A stretch of 41,261 nucleotides of DNA, from positions 1 to 41,261 of the forward strand of contig JBCCEV010000016.1 in assembly GCA_039030125.1 (NCBI GenBank), given 5' to 3'. Within the stretch, counting starts at the first letter, position 1. Every line of letters begins with the position of its first letter. The notes beneath the pieces are model-generated. The model did no database searches. It was not told the DNA's origin and saw only the letters and a program-made list of their open reading frames with translations. The position numbers and the translations under genes were made by a program. This stretch comes from JBCCEV01 sp039030125 (GTDB lineage Bacteria > Pseudomonadota > Gammaproteobacteria > Ga0077536). Below, piece by piece: positions 25,535 through 34,288 of this stretch.

Positions 25535-27118
25535 TTAGAATTCGACTTGCAAGACTTTATCGACGGCTTCGATTTCTAGCACGGCAGCTAAAGCGCTGTC
25601 GTTTAGAGGCTGCGAGATCCCAACCAATGCCACGGCTGTGTCTCCGTTCGGCGATGCGCCTACCTGCATGTTAGCAATGTTGATCCCTTCATCCCCAAGG
25701 ATCGCTCCCAGCTTGCCTACGACGCCCGGTTGATCGGCGTGCCGGGTAAATAGCACGTGGCCTTCCAAGGCAGATTCAACCGCGTATTCGTTAATACGCA
25801 ACAGACGCGGATGACGCTCGTCGAATATTGCGCCTTCTATGCATAAGTCACCGTCAGCAGAAGTCGCAGTGACGCGAATCAACGAAACATAATCTCGGGA
25901 TTCTTCGGAACTCACCTCGGTCACCCGCATTCCCTGACGGCGGGCAAGATGCTTGGCGTTCACTTGATTCACCGGTACCGAATGATGCTCGCAAAGCAGC
26001 CCGACGAGAGCGGCGCTTGCGATCGGATGGCCATCAAGCTCGGCCGCATCGCCGAAAATACCGATCTCGACCTCGGTATAAGCGCTCTCCCCCATTCGGC
26101 AAGCGAGGCGGCCCAACTTCTTGGCAAGGTCCATATAGGGTTGCAACTGAGTGAGTTTCTCTGGCGCAACACTTGCCGCATTGACGGAATTAATAATCTC
26201 GCCACGCAGCAAAAACGCTGCGATCTGATGGGCAATCTCAACGCCAACAGCGGTTTGGGCCTCCTCAGTCGAAGCTCCCAGATGGGGTGTGAACTGAATA
26301 TTCTGAACGCCAAACAAGGGAGACTCGCCGGGCGGCTCCTCGGCAAACACGTCCAAAGCAGCCCCGGCGATTTTGCCCGCTTCAACCAACTCGGCAAGCG
26401 CACTCTCCTCGATCAAGCCGCCACGCGCGCAATTGATGATCCGGGCACCGGGCTTCATTGATGAAAGACGCTCGCGATTAAGAATGTTTTTGGTGCCCTC
26501 CGTCATTGGGCAATGCAAGGTTAGATAATCAACGCTCGCGATCATTTCATCGAGCTCAAGTAATTCGACACCGTGCTCGGCAAAGGTTTGTTCGGTGACA
26601 AACGGGTCATGGCCGAAAACCTGCATCTTAAGTCCCAAGCAACGTTCAGCGACCAGACGCCCGATGGTCCCAAATCCAATTATTCCAACGCGTTTGCCCG
26701 AAAGCTCAGCACCCACAAACTTATTACGTTCCCATTTGCCATCACGGACCGACTGATCGGCGGCCGGCAGGCTACGGCTTAAAGAAAACATGTGCGCGAC
26801 GGCCAGCTCCGCGGTGGTCGTCGCATTCGCATCCGGGGTATTCAAAACCACGATGCCGCGCTCAGTGGTAATGTCTAAATCAATGTTATCGACGCCGATC
26901 CCGGCGCGGCCAACGACTCGGAGCTGGCGCGCTGCGTCCAGCAGCTCGCCCCGGATCTTGGTGGCACTGCGAACGATGATGGCATCTGCTTGCTGCGCTT
27001 TGGGAATGGCGTCTTCGACGCTCAACCCAGGCGCGAATTCCACGTCGAGCTCCGGATATTCCGCGAGTGCGTCCAAGCCTTCCTGGGCGAGCTTATCGGC
27101 AACAAAAACCTTATGCAT
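25535..27118 (-). CDS. serA: D-3-phosphoglycerate dehydrogenase, long form
   Basis: A 527-residue enzyme that oxidises 3-phosphoglycerate to 3-phosphohydroxypyruvate, the first step of serine synthesis. It has the split substrate-binding domain, the Rossmann NAD domain with GIIGFGTIGRLVAERC, catalytic elements RIINCARGGLIEE and TPHLGASTEEAQ, an intervening (ASB) domain about 315-450 and a C-terminal ACT domain (VLFTRHADQPGVVGKLG) that usually binds serine for feedback control. The ATG at 27118 has AGGGG seven bases upstream. The frame continues 39 codons further up, but those overlap serC. It follows serC by 17 bases. Confidence 0.96.
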   Translation of the reverse strand: MHKVFVADKLAQEGLDALAEYPELDVEFAPGLSVEDAIPKAQQADAIIVRSATKIRGELLDAARQLRVVGRAGIGVDNIDLDITTERGIVVLNTPDANATTTAELAVAHMFSLSRSLPAADQSVRDGKWERNKFVGAELSGKRVGIIGFGTIGRLVAERCLGLKMQVFGHDPFVTEQTFAEHGVELLELDEMIASVDYLTLHCPMTEGTKNILNRERLSSMKPGARIINCARGGLIEESALAELVEAGKIAGAALDVFAEEPPGESPLFGVQNIQFTPHLGASTEEAQTAVGVEIAHQIAAFLLRGEIINSVNAASVAPEKLTQLQPYMDLAKKLGRLACRMGESAYTEVEIGIFGDAAELDGHPIASAALVGLLCEHHSVPVNQVNAKHLARRQGMRVTEVSSEESRDYVSLIRVTATSADGDLCIEGAIFDERHPRLLRINEYAVESALEGHVLFTRHADQPGVVGKLGAILGDEGINIANMQVGASPNGDTAVALVGISQPLNDSALAAVLEIEAVDKVLQVEF

Positions 27119-27135
27119 GGTGAGACCCCTAGAAC

Positions 27136-28299
27136 TTACGCGGCGGCTTGCGCTTCGACGATTTGCGTATAGGCCCATTCCAGCCACGCAGTAAGCACGA
27201 GAAGGTCGCCGGCATCGACCGTGGCACCACCCCATATCCGTAAGCCTGGCGGCGCTTTGCGATAGCCGTTGATATCGAATGCAATCCCTTCGTCCTCAAG
27301 CAGTAGGCTCATTTGTTTCGTGACGCCAAGCTGTTCGTCCTCGCTAAGTTTGGAAAACCAATCGGCCACAATCTTCAAACAGATCGACGTGCTCGACCGC
27401 TGGTTTGATTGCGCCGCCAAAAACTCGACCCAGTCGGTTTTCTCCACCCATTGTTCAAGCGCATTCAGATTGTTCTTGCTGCGTTCCACAAGACCTTCGA
27501 GTCCACCCACCGACCGCGCCCAATCCAAAGCGTCAATATAGTCTTCAACGCACAACATCGACGGGGTGTTAATCGTCGCACCGGCAAAAATACTCTCGTC
27601 AAGTTTTCCGCCTTTCGTGACCCGAAATATCTTGGGCAGCGGTCGCTCCGGCACGAAACTTTCCAAACGCTCGACGGCCCGTGGGCCCAAAATTAAAACG
27701 CCATGCGCGGCTTCGCCACCCAACACTTTCTGCCATGAAAACGTCACGACGTCGAGTTTTGCCCACGGTAATGGCATCGCGAATGCGGCCGACGTCGCGT
27801 CACATATCGCCAGACCGGCGCGATCCGCCGGGATCCAATCGCTTTGGGGTACACACACGCCAGAAGTTGTTCCATTCCACACGAACACCACGTCCCTGTC
27901 GAAATCAGCGGCCCCGAGATCGGGTAACTCACCATAGGGCGCTATGATCTTGCGCGCGTCTTCGATTTGCAAAACGTCAATGACGTCGGCCACCCATTCC
28001 TGGCCAAAACTTTCCCACGCGAGAACGTCGACACCGCGGGCACCGAGAAGATTCCACAGGGCAAGTTCGACCGCGCCAGTGTCCGAGGCGGGGACGATCC
28101 CAATCCGGTAGTCATCAGGTACTTCCAGAATCTCACGCGTTTTGTCGATCGCATCCTGCAAACGCGCCTTACCCGGTTTTGAACGATGCGAGCGGCCAAG
28201 AACTGCATCTTTGAGAACCGCCGGCTCCCAACCGGGACGCTTAGCACAGGGCCCAGATGAAAAACACGGGTTTGAAGGTCTTTGAGTGGGATTTATCAT
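27136..28299 (-). CDS. serC: Phosphoserine aminotransferase, alphaproteobacterial/Methanosarcina type
   Basis: A 387-residue PLP enzyme of fold type I that converts phosphohydroxypyruvate and glutamate to phosphoserine. The NPCFSSGPCAKRPGW opening, LGRSHRSKPGKARL segment and GIVPASDTGAVELALW stretch mark the subfamily first named in Methanosarcina and common in alphaproteobacteria, distinct from E. coli SerC. The PLP lysine is Lys191 in SWQKVLGG. The frame opens with a TTG five codons earlier; the ATG at 28299 matches the family N-terminus, although its ribosome site (TAGG) is weak. Serine synthesis continues with serA 17 bases downstream in the same operon. Confidence 0.94.
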   Translation of the reverse strand: MINPTQRPSNPCFSSGPCAKRPGWEPAVLKDAVLGRSHRSKPGKARLQDAIDKTREILEVPDDYRIGIVPASDTGAVELALWNLLGARGVDVLAWESFGQEWVADVIDVLQIEDARKIIAPYGELPDLGAADFDRDVVFVWNGTTSGVCVPQSDWIPADRAGLAICDATSAAFAMPLPWAKLDVVTFSWQKVLGGEAAHGVLILGPRAVERLESFVPERPLPKIFRVTKGGKLDESIFAGATINTPSMLCVEDYIDALDWARSVGGLEGLVERSKNNLNALEQWVEKTDWVEFLAAQSNQRSSTSICLKIVADWFSKLSEDEQLGVTKQMSLLLEDEGIAFDINGYRKAPPGLRIWGGATVDAGDLLVLTAWLEWAYTQIVEAQAAA

Positions 28300-28437
28300 G
28301 AGCCTAGCTACCAATGACGCGGTGCAAAAGGGGCGACGATTGTACTGCGCACGAAGGCGATTGCAACGAGCTTAAAAGCCGGCAACAGCGTCGTAAACAA
28401 TTTCATTTGAATAACTAAATAACCGGAGCAAATCACC

Positions 28438-28986
28438 ATGAGTGAGCGGATCATAATGCGAGTTGGCGAGTGTCTAGTGGCCGGCGGCCCACCCGGAACG
28501 GCCGCTGAGCCAGAAGTTGCGATCGGTGAGATGGATGGCCCTATGGGGATCGCTTTCGGTAATCTCTTGGGCGACCAAGTCAAAGGTCACTCTCGGGTAC
28601 TTGCCATCATGAACACCGACATCATGGTGCGCCCGCCGACGCTGATGGTCAGTAAGGTCACTGTCAATAATAGCCGTTATACGAACATACTGATGGGAAC
28701 GGTTCAGGGCGCTATTGCTAATGGAGTGCTCGACGCGGTGCGCGCCGGTGATATACCCAAAGACCGCGCCGATGAACTTGGCATTATTGTTTCCGTGTGG
28801 CTGAATCCCAGCGTTGCCACCGACGACAATCTCGATCACAAAATTCTGTTTGATATTCATCGTGAAGCAACGGCCAAGGCCATTCACAAAGCGATGTCAC
28901 ACGAGCCCTCGATTGATTGGCTATTGGAGAATCAGGATGAGATCGTGCATAAGTATTATCAGATGGGGCAGGATGGGAAAATTTAA
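28438..28986 (+). CDS. Formaldehyde-activating enzyme (Fae) homologue lacking the catalytic His
   Basis: A 182-residue member of the Fae family, which condenses formaldehyde with tetrahydromethanopterin. It aligns along its whole length: VGECLV with the family's VGEALV, then PPTLMVSKVTVNNSRYTNILMG, IPKDRADELGIIVSVWL and the TDDNLDHKILFDIHREATAKAIHKAM C-terminus. The catalytic His in the AHIDL motif of Fae is replaced: the stretch here reads AEPEV, putting Glu24 at that place. It may therefore be one of the Fae paralogues (Fae2/Fae3-like) with a binding or sensing role rather than the enzyme. The ATG at 28438 has GGAG nine bases upstream. It is divergent from serC-serA (138-bp gap). Confidence 0.85.
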   Translation: MSERIIMRVGECLVAGGPPGTAAEPEVAIGEMDGPMGIAFGNLLGDQVKGHSRVLAIMNTDIMVRPPTLMVSKVTVNNSRYTNILMGTVQGAIANGVLDAVRAGDIPKDRADELGIIVSVWLNPSVATDDNLDHKILFDIHREATAKAIHKAMSHEPSIDWLLENQDEIVHKYYQMGQDGKI

Positions 28987-29196
28987 GCCGCAAAAAAACA
29001 AGCTCAATTTATTACGGCTCTAGCCAAGCGTCGCGCCGCTTTCCCTCATGCTGGGAAAGAGCACCAAACCTGGGGCTTTGGCGTTGATGATGTGCGTGGT
29101 GCTGAGCGGCGCCGGATCCGCGTTGCCCCCTTCGCATAGGTGCCATCAGCGCTACTGAGATAAGGTTTGTCTGATGCCCCGGATGTCATTGCGACG

Positions 29197-32100
29197 CTAG
29201 TGAAAATCTCGCGACTGTGTCATCAAGCTTCCGAGCCATGAGCTGTGATCATACAAGCGCTCGGCGATCACATGGATCACTTCACCATCACGCTGCACCT
29301 CACCCTGTACGCCTAACAGGCGCGCCCCCAGCACTTCACGGCGTTGGCTTTCGACAAGGCTCGACCACACCACAACATTGATTGCACCGATCTCATCTTC
29401 GAGAGTAATGAACACCACACCAGTCGCGGTACCTGGGCGTTGCCGGGTAACAACCAAACCAATGGTCTTTACCGCTTCGCCGTGACGCATTTGCCCGATG
29501 ATCGCACCATTCACGAAACCTTGTTGATCTAAACGTTGACGTAATAGTGCTAAAGGGTGGCGCCCCAAGGTTAAGCCAAGACTCGCATAGTCGGCGACCA
29601 AATCTTGCCCTTCGGTGGGACGTCTTAGCATTGGGGTTCCTTCACGCACCTCGGCACCCGGCAAAATCGGTATCTCAGGCTCAATTCCCAACGCCGCCCA
29701 GCTTGCTTGGTGGCGGTTGCCAATCAACTGCTGGAGTGCGCCACCATCGGACAAGGCTTTCATATCACCACGATCTAGTTTGGCGCGCCGCGCCAGATCT
29801 GAGACGCTTCTGAAAAGCGCTTTCTCACGCGCCGCCATCAATCTTTCGGCAGCGGCCTGCGAAAAGCTTTTAACAAGACGCAAACCTAAACGTAGGACCG
29901 CCTTGCCGGATTGAAATCCATCACATTCAAGCGTGCAGTTCCAATCACTATGTAACACGTTCGCGGGTCGCACGAACACACCGTGACGGCGTACATCTTG
30001 AATAAGCTGTGCCGGCGCGTAGAAACCCATCGGTAAGCTGTTAATCAACCCTGCGGTAAACGCGGCTGGCTCATGACACTTCAACCAAGCCGATACATAG
30101 GCCAATAGAGCAAAACTCGCAGCATGCGATTCTGGGAAACCGTACTCCCCAAAACCCTGGATTTGATTGAAGATCCGCTCGGCAAATTCTTCGTTGTAGC
30201 CGCGCTCGCTCATGCCTTCAATCAAGCGAGTGCGAAAATGCTCCAATCCACCATTGCGTTTCCAACTCGCCATTGAGCGCCTCAGTTGATCGGCTTCCCC
30301 TGGCGTAAAACCGGCTGCCACCATGGCAAGCTTGATCACCTGCTCCTGAAATAGGGGCACACCTAAAGTACGCTTTAGAACATCTTCAACATCCTTGCTC
30401 GGATAGGTCACCGCCTCCTCGCCGTTGCGCCGGCGTAGATAGGGATGCACCATTTCCCCTTGAATAGGTCCGGGGCGAATGATGGCCACCTCAATCACCA
30501 GGTCATAATAGTTGGCGGGCTTTAATCGCGGCAGCATGGCCATCTGCGCACGTGATTCGATTTGAAACACGCCGACGGTGTCACCGTGCTGAATCATCTG
30601 GTAGGTCTCTGGATCCTCTGCCGGGAGCGTCGCCATGCTCAGGCGCCGACCGTCAAAACCTTCAATGAGATCGAAGGTTTTGCGGATCGCGCTCAGCATT
30701 CCTAGACACAAACAATCAACTTTGAGTAAACCCAGCGCTTCAAGATCGTCCTTATCCCATTGGATCACCGTGCGCTCTGGCATCGAGGCGTTCTCAATCG
30801 GTACCCAATTGGAAAGCGGCTGGTCAGAGATCACAAAGCCACCCACATGCTGAGAAAGATGGCGCGGAAACCCGATAATTTCAGAGAGCAGGCGCAACAG
30901 GTGCTGGATCTTCCGATTATTAATATCGAAGCCAACTTCTTGCAAACGCTCGGGGATCGCGCACTTGCCATCCCACCAAAAAACATTCTTGGCAAGCCTG
31001 TCGACTTGCTCAAGATCAAAACCTAAAGCCTTACCCACGTCGCGGATAGCGCTGCGCATCTTGTAAGTAATAACCGTTGCAGCAATAGCGGCACGCGAAC
31101 GTCCGTACTTGTCGTAAATATATTGAATAACCTCTTCACGTCGCTCATGTTCGAAATCAACGTCAATATCCGGCGGCTCATTGCGTTCTTTAGAAATAAA
31201 ACGTTCGAATAGCATTTCCATACGCGCCGGATCGACTTCGGTGATCCCTAGCGCATAACACACCGCTGAATTCGCCGCCGAGCCTCGTCCTTGGCAGAGG
31301 ATCCCCTGTGTACGGGCAAAACAAACAATGTCGTAAACGGTAAGAAAAAATGCCTCATAGGCAAGCTCAGCAATCATCTTCAATTCATGCTCAATAAGTG
31401 CACGAACCTTTGGCGAGATGCCTTGCGGCCAGCGTTGTTGCATACCCACCTCGGTTAAATGGCGCAGATGAGTTGTTGGTGTTTCTCCTGGCGGCACTAA
31501 CTCATGAGGGTACTCATAATGAAGTTCAGTCAAGGAGAAATGACAACGCTTGGCAATCTTAATGCTTTCTGCAATCAAGTCCGGTGGGTAGATTTTTGGG
31601 AGTCGCGCTCTAGAGCGCAGATGACGTTCACCGTTCATGAACAAGGCTTTGCCAACGCCTTCAAGTGGCATGCCGAAACGGATCGCAGTTAAGGTATCTT
31701 GCAACGATTGGCGTGAACGCCGGTGCATATGCACGTCGCCTGCAGCGACTAAAGGTAACTGCGCATGCTGCGCCAGCACACGCAACTGCCCAAGCCTTTC
31801 GATATCACCGCCCTCATAAAAACACTCAACGGCAAGCCAAGCGCGGCGACTAAATCTTCGCGCTAGCCATTCAACGTTTTGCTCTAGATCATCTTGCGGT
31901 ATCCACAGAATCAGACCTTCGCTTAGAGCTTCAACATCACGTCGATAAAGCGCGTACCCGCCTTTTTCGACCCGGCGCCGTCCTTGAGTAATTAAGGCGG
32001 AAAGTTGCTGATAGGCCTCAAGGCTGTCGGCCAAAACAACTAGCTTTGGCCCATCGATCAGTGACAGCTCAGTACCAATAATTAAATGGAATCCCAGTGG

Positions 32101-32295
32101 CTGCGCTGCTTGATGCGCACGCACTGCACCGGCTAAAGAGCATTCATCGGTGATCGCAAGTGCTTGGTAACCCAGGCGATGAGCTGTTGTCACTAACTCA
32201 TGCGGATGCGAGGCACCGCGTAAAAAAGTGAAATTACTCAGGCAATGAAGCTCGGCATAAGCCGGAGGCTCCCCTTCATAAATGCGAGATCTCAT
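29197..32295 (-). CDS. dnaE2: Error-prone DNA polymerase DnaE2 (Pol III alpha paralogue)
   Basis: A 1032-residue translesion DNA polymerase that carries out damage-induced mutagenesis. It has the N-terminal PHP domain (AELHCLSNFTFLRGASHP), the C-family palm with the catalytic PDIDVDFEHERR acidic cluster near 390, tandem helix-hairpin-helix and OB-fold domains (GVVFITLEDEIGAINVVVW), and the SRDFH C-terminus typical of DnaE2. The ATG at 32295 fits the family start; a longer frame runs 18 codons into the LexA box and is rejected. It is normally the last gene of an imuA-imuB-dnaE2 cassette, but neither partner is adjacent here. Expression should be SOS-controlled. Confidence 0.96.
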   Translation of the reverse strand: MRSRIYEGEPPAYAELHCLSNFTFLRGASHPHELVTTAHRLGYQALAITDECSLAGAVRAHQAAQPLGFHLIIGTELSLIDGPKLVVLADSLEAYQQLSALITQGRRRVEKGGYALYRRDVEALSEGLILWIPQDDLEQNVEWLARRFSRRAWLAVECFYEGGDIERLGQLRVLAQHAQLPLVAAGDVHMHRRSRQSLQDTLTAIRFGMPLEGVGKALFMNGERHLRSRARLPKIYPPDLIAESIKIAKRCHFSLTELHYEYPHELVPPGETPTTHLRHLTEVGMQQRWPQGISPKVRALIEHELKMIAELAYEAFFLTVYDIVCFARTQGILCQGRGSAANSAVCYALGITEVDPARMEMLFERFISKERNEPPDIDVDFEHERREEVIQYIYDKYGRSRAAIAATVITYKMRSAIRDVGKALGFDLEQVDRLAKNVFWWDGKCAIPERLQEVGFDINNRKIQHLLRLLSEIIGFPRHLSQHVGGFVISDQPLSNWVPIENASMPERTVIQWDKDDLEALGLLKVDCLCLGMLSAIRKTFDLIEGFDGRRLSMATLPAEDPETYQMIQHGDTVGVFQIESRAQMAMLPRLKPANYYDLVIEVAIIRPGPIQGEMVHPYLRRRNGEEAVTYPSKDVEDVLKRTLGVPLFQEQVIKLAMVAAGFTPGEADQLRRSMASWKRNGGLEHFRTRLIEGMSERGYNEEFAERIFNQIQGFGEYGFPESHAASFALLAYVSAWLKCHEPAAFTAGLINSLPMGFYAPAQLIQDVRRHGVFVRPANVLHSDWNCTLECDGFQSGKAVLRLGLRLVKSFSQAAAERLMAAREKALFRSVSDLARRAKLDRGDMKALSDGGALQQLIGNRHQASWAALGIEPEIPILPGAEVREGTPMLRRPTEGQDLVADYASLGLTLGRHPLALLRQRLDQQGFVNGAIIGQMRHGEAVKTIGLVVTRQRPGTATGVVFITLEDEIGAINVVVWSSLVESQRREVLGARLLGVQGEVQRDGEVIHVIAERLYDHSSWLGSLMTQSRDFH

Positions 32296-32318
32296 GGGCA
32301 ATATCATTATTTTTAAAA

Positions 32319-32338
32319 TACTGTATATAATTACAGTA
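32319..32338. promoter_or_regulatory. LexA (SOS) box
   Basis: TACTGTATATAATTACAGTA contains CTGT-N8-ACAG, a perfect match to the gammaproteobacterial LexA consensus with an AT-rich centre. It lies 24 bases before the dnaE2 ATG and 85 bases before the start of the divergent small-protein gene, overlapping both promoters. Confidence 0.93.
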
Positions 32339-32349
32339 TTGCTGATCAA
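32322..32349 (-). promoter_or_regulatory. Probable sigma-70 promoter of dnaE2
   Basis: On the minus strand TTGATC (plus 32344-32349) and TATACA (plus 32322-32327) are separated by 16 bases. The -10 lies inside the LexA box, so LexA binding would block it. On the plus strand a perfect TATAAT lies in the same box (32326-32331), without a good -35. Confidence 0.6.
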
Positions 32350-32422
32350 GTCCCGAGCCTTGGCTGTCTCTAATGACGGCCAAAGCCTTCAAGGATCCTG
32401 GCGCAACGACGATATCCAAAGC

Positions 32423-32851
32423 ATGAGAATGACAACGCTCTTGTTCACCCTCCTTGCCCACTTGCCGGCCCTCGCCGCCTCACCAGTCACTGGCGAGCAG
32501 ATAACCGATCTCGCCACCGATTTCGTGACCGCGCGCCTCACCGATGCGCGTTTACTGCTGCGTGGTCCCGACCTGCAGATGCCCGAGCCGCCCCCAGGGC
32601 TCGATTGCATGGAGCTCTATAACCAACGCCAACGCTTGATCAATGAACGCCTGAATCGCCGCGTAACTTTCTGGGATGATCCACGTACCCGCGCAGCAAT
32701 CGCGATCGGGACGATTTGGACGCCCGCCTTCTACACCGTTCCTTATCTGGGGCTCGGCGGTCATCTGCGCACCCAGCGCTCAGTGAACCATCAAACCGAG
32801 ATTGATGCCTCGCGGATCGCATCAGCACAACTGCGCTGTTTCGAGCGCTAA
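32423..32851 (+). CDS. Small secreted protein of unknown function
   Basis: A 142-residue protein not recognised as a known family. Residues 1-19 form a signal peptide (hydrophobic core LLFTLLAHLPALA, cut likely after ALA). The mature part is charged in the middle, with a short hydrophobic stretch near 91-113 that could be a membrane or buried segment, and two cysteines, Cys62 and Cys139, that could pair. The frame is open 47 codons further upstream across the LexA box; I choose the ATG at 32423 because of the signal peptide, although an ATG six bases later is possible. It is divergent from dnaE2 and may share its SOS control. Confidence 0.6.
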   Translation: MRMTTLLFTLLAHLPALAASPVTGEQITDLATDFVTARLTDARLLLRGPDLQMPEPPPGLDCMELYNQRQRLINERLNRRVTFWDDPRTRAAIAIGTIWTPAFYTVPYLGLGGHLRTQRSVNHQTEIDASRIASAQLRCFER

Positions 32852-32985
32852 AGAATTACTACACTCTCACCCGCTAAGCGGGTCTAAACGCGTCAATGGG
32901 CGCCGTGGCCTGTGTTATATTTCGCCGCCTTTTTCATCACGCCCTTGGCCACCGTTGAACCGTGCCTTGATGGAGTAAAACCCAC

Positions 32986-34176
32986 ATGTTCGATGCCCTT
33001 GATACTCTCGCCCCGGACCCGATCCTTGGTCTTATGGCTGCCTACCGCGCGGATCCCCATCCGCAAAAAATTGACCTTGGCGTCGGTATCTACAAAGACG
33101 AGGCGGGCGACACGCCCATCATGGCAGCGGCTGGCGAGGCCGAGCGGCAACGCATCGCGCAAGAAACAACCAAAGCCTACATCGGCCCCCCTGGGACGCC
33201 TGAGTTCAATGACGCGATCCGTGGTCTCATATTTGGCAACCAACACGATGCCGTCAAAGCCGGCCTCGTCACCGGGGTGCAAACGCCCGGTGGCTGTGGT
33301 GCGCTTAGAGTTACCGCGGAGCTGTTGAAGCGCGCGCGACCGCAACTGACCATCTGGGTCAGCGATCCGACCTGGGCTAATCATATTCCGCTGCTGGGAT
33401 CGGCAGGCTTGAACATCGAGACCTACGCGTACTACGACCGTGAGAATCAGTGTTTGCGGCCTGAGGCGATGCTTGAAACGCTGGCCAAGGTCGCCACCGG
33501 CGATGTGGTGCTGCTGCACGGCTGTTGCCACAATCCTTCCGGTGTGGACTTAGACGCCGAGCACTGGCACGAGGTAGCGAAACTCGCCAATCAACAAGGT
33601 TTCTTGCCGTTTATCGATTTGGCCTACCAAGGCCTCGGCGATGGGTTAGACGAAGACGCGTACGGTGCGCGTTATTTAGCCGAGCACTGTGAGGAGTTGG
33701 TGGTCGCCGGATCGTGTTCGAAGAACTTCGGCTTGTATCGCGAGCGCGTGGGTACTGTTCAAGTCAAGAGTGCCACGAATGCAATCAGCGAGGTCGTCCA
33801 GAGCCAACTGGGCAATGTGGTCAGGGGGATTTACTCCATGCCTCCCGCTCACGGCGCCGCAATCGTCGAGCGCATCTTGGGCGACGAGGCAATGAGTGCC
33901 AGTTGGCGGCGAGAGTTGGACGAGATGCGCGAGCGCATCAATGGTTTGCGTGCGCTGTTGGCTCAATCGTTAAGTGAGAAAACCGGGCAGGATTTCAGCT
34001 TCATCGAGCGGCAGCGCGGCATGTTCTCGTTCTTGGGGATCACCCCTGAGCAGGTGGCGACGCTTAAAGAGCAATACAGCATCTATATGGTCGATTCATC
34101 GCGCATTAACGTCGCGGGGATCAACCAGAAGAATGTAAAATATTTCGTCGATGCAGTCGGGTCGGTGTTGGCCTAG
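32986..34176 (+). CDS. Aromatic-amino-acid/aspartate aminotransferase, class I
   Basis: A 396-residue PLP-dependent transaminase of the Ia subgroup (AspC/TyrB). It exchanges the amino group between aspartate, tyrosine or phenylalanine and 2-oxoglutarate. The PLP lysine is Lys246 in GSCSKNFGLY, with the cofactor-contacting CHNPSGVD (181-188) and DLAYQGLGDG (211-220). Length matches E. coli TyrB/AspC (about 396). Which of the two activities dominates cannot be told by eye. GGAG ten bases upstream supports the ATG at 32986. It is a single-gene unit converging with the ModE-like regulator gene. Confidence 0.95.
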   Translation: MFDALDTLAPDPILGLMAAYRADPHPQKIDLGVGIYKDEAGDTPIMAAAGEAERQRIAQETTKAYIGPPGTPEFNDAIRGLIFGNQHDAVKAGLVTGVQTPGGCGALRVTAELLKRARPQLTIWVSDPTWANHIPLLGSAGLNIETYAYYDRENQCLRPEAMLETLAKVATGDVVLLHGCCHNPSGVDLDAEHWHEVAKLANQQGFLPFIDLAYQGLGDGLDEDAYGARYLAEHCEELVVAGSCSKNFGLYRERVGTVQVKSATNAISEVVQSQLGNVVRGIYSMPPAHGAAIVERILGDEAMSASWRRELDEMRERINGLRALLAQSLSEKTGQDFSFIERQRGMFSFLGITPEQVATLKEQYSIYMVDSSRINVAGINQKNVKYFVDAVGSVLA

Positions 34177-34201
34177 CGAACCGCAGATCTGGTGCCGATC
34201 A

Positions 34202-34230
34202 CGCCCGGTGAAATCTCCGGCAACCGGGCG
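34202..34230. terminator. Hairpin between convergent genes, no T tract
   Basis: CGCCCGGT (34202-34209) and ACCGGGCG (34223-34230) form a perfect 8-bp stem with a 13-base loop, 25 bases after the aminotransferase stop. Neither strand has a T run after it, so it may only stabilise transcript ends. Confidence 0.35.
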
Positions 34231-34288
34231 ATTAGCGCGCTCTAGGAACGTGCGTTCGGCGAGGAATTGGTCCGAAATCCGCCAGGCT

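Noticed and set aside
29039..29059. CTTTCCC/GGGAAAG hairpin after the Fae homologue
   Set aside because: A perfect 7-bp stem, but no T tract follows on either strand, so it is not called a terminator.
32869..32883. ACCCGC-TAA-GCGGGT hairpin before the aminotransferase gene
   Set aside because: Six base pairs with a three-base loop and no T tract; too weak to call as a terminator.
34231..34288. In-frame stretch after a stop reading ERAFGEELVRNPPGF, like a LysR-type HTH remnant
   Set aside because: Only about 25 residues resemble the wing region, the codons before it do not continue the helix-turn-helix pattern, and a stop interrupts it; chance cannot be excluded.
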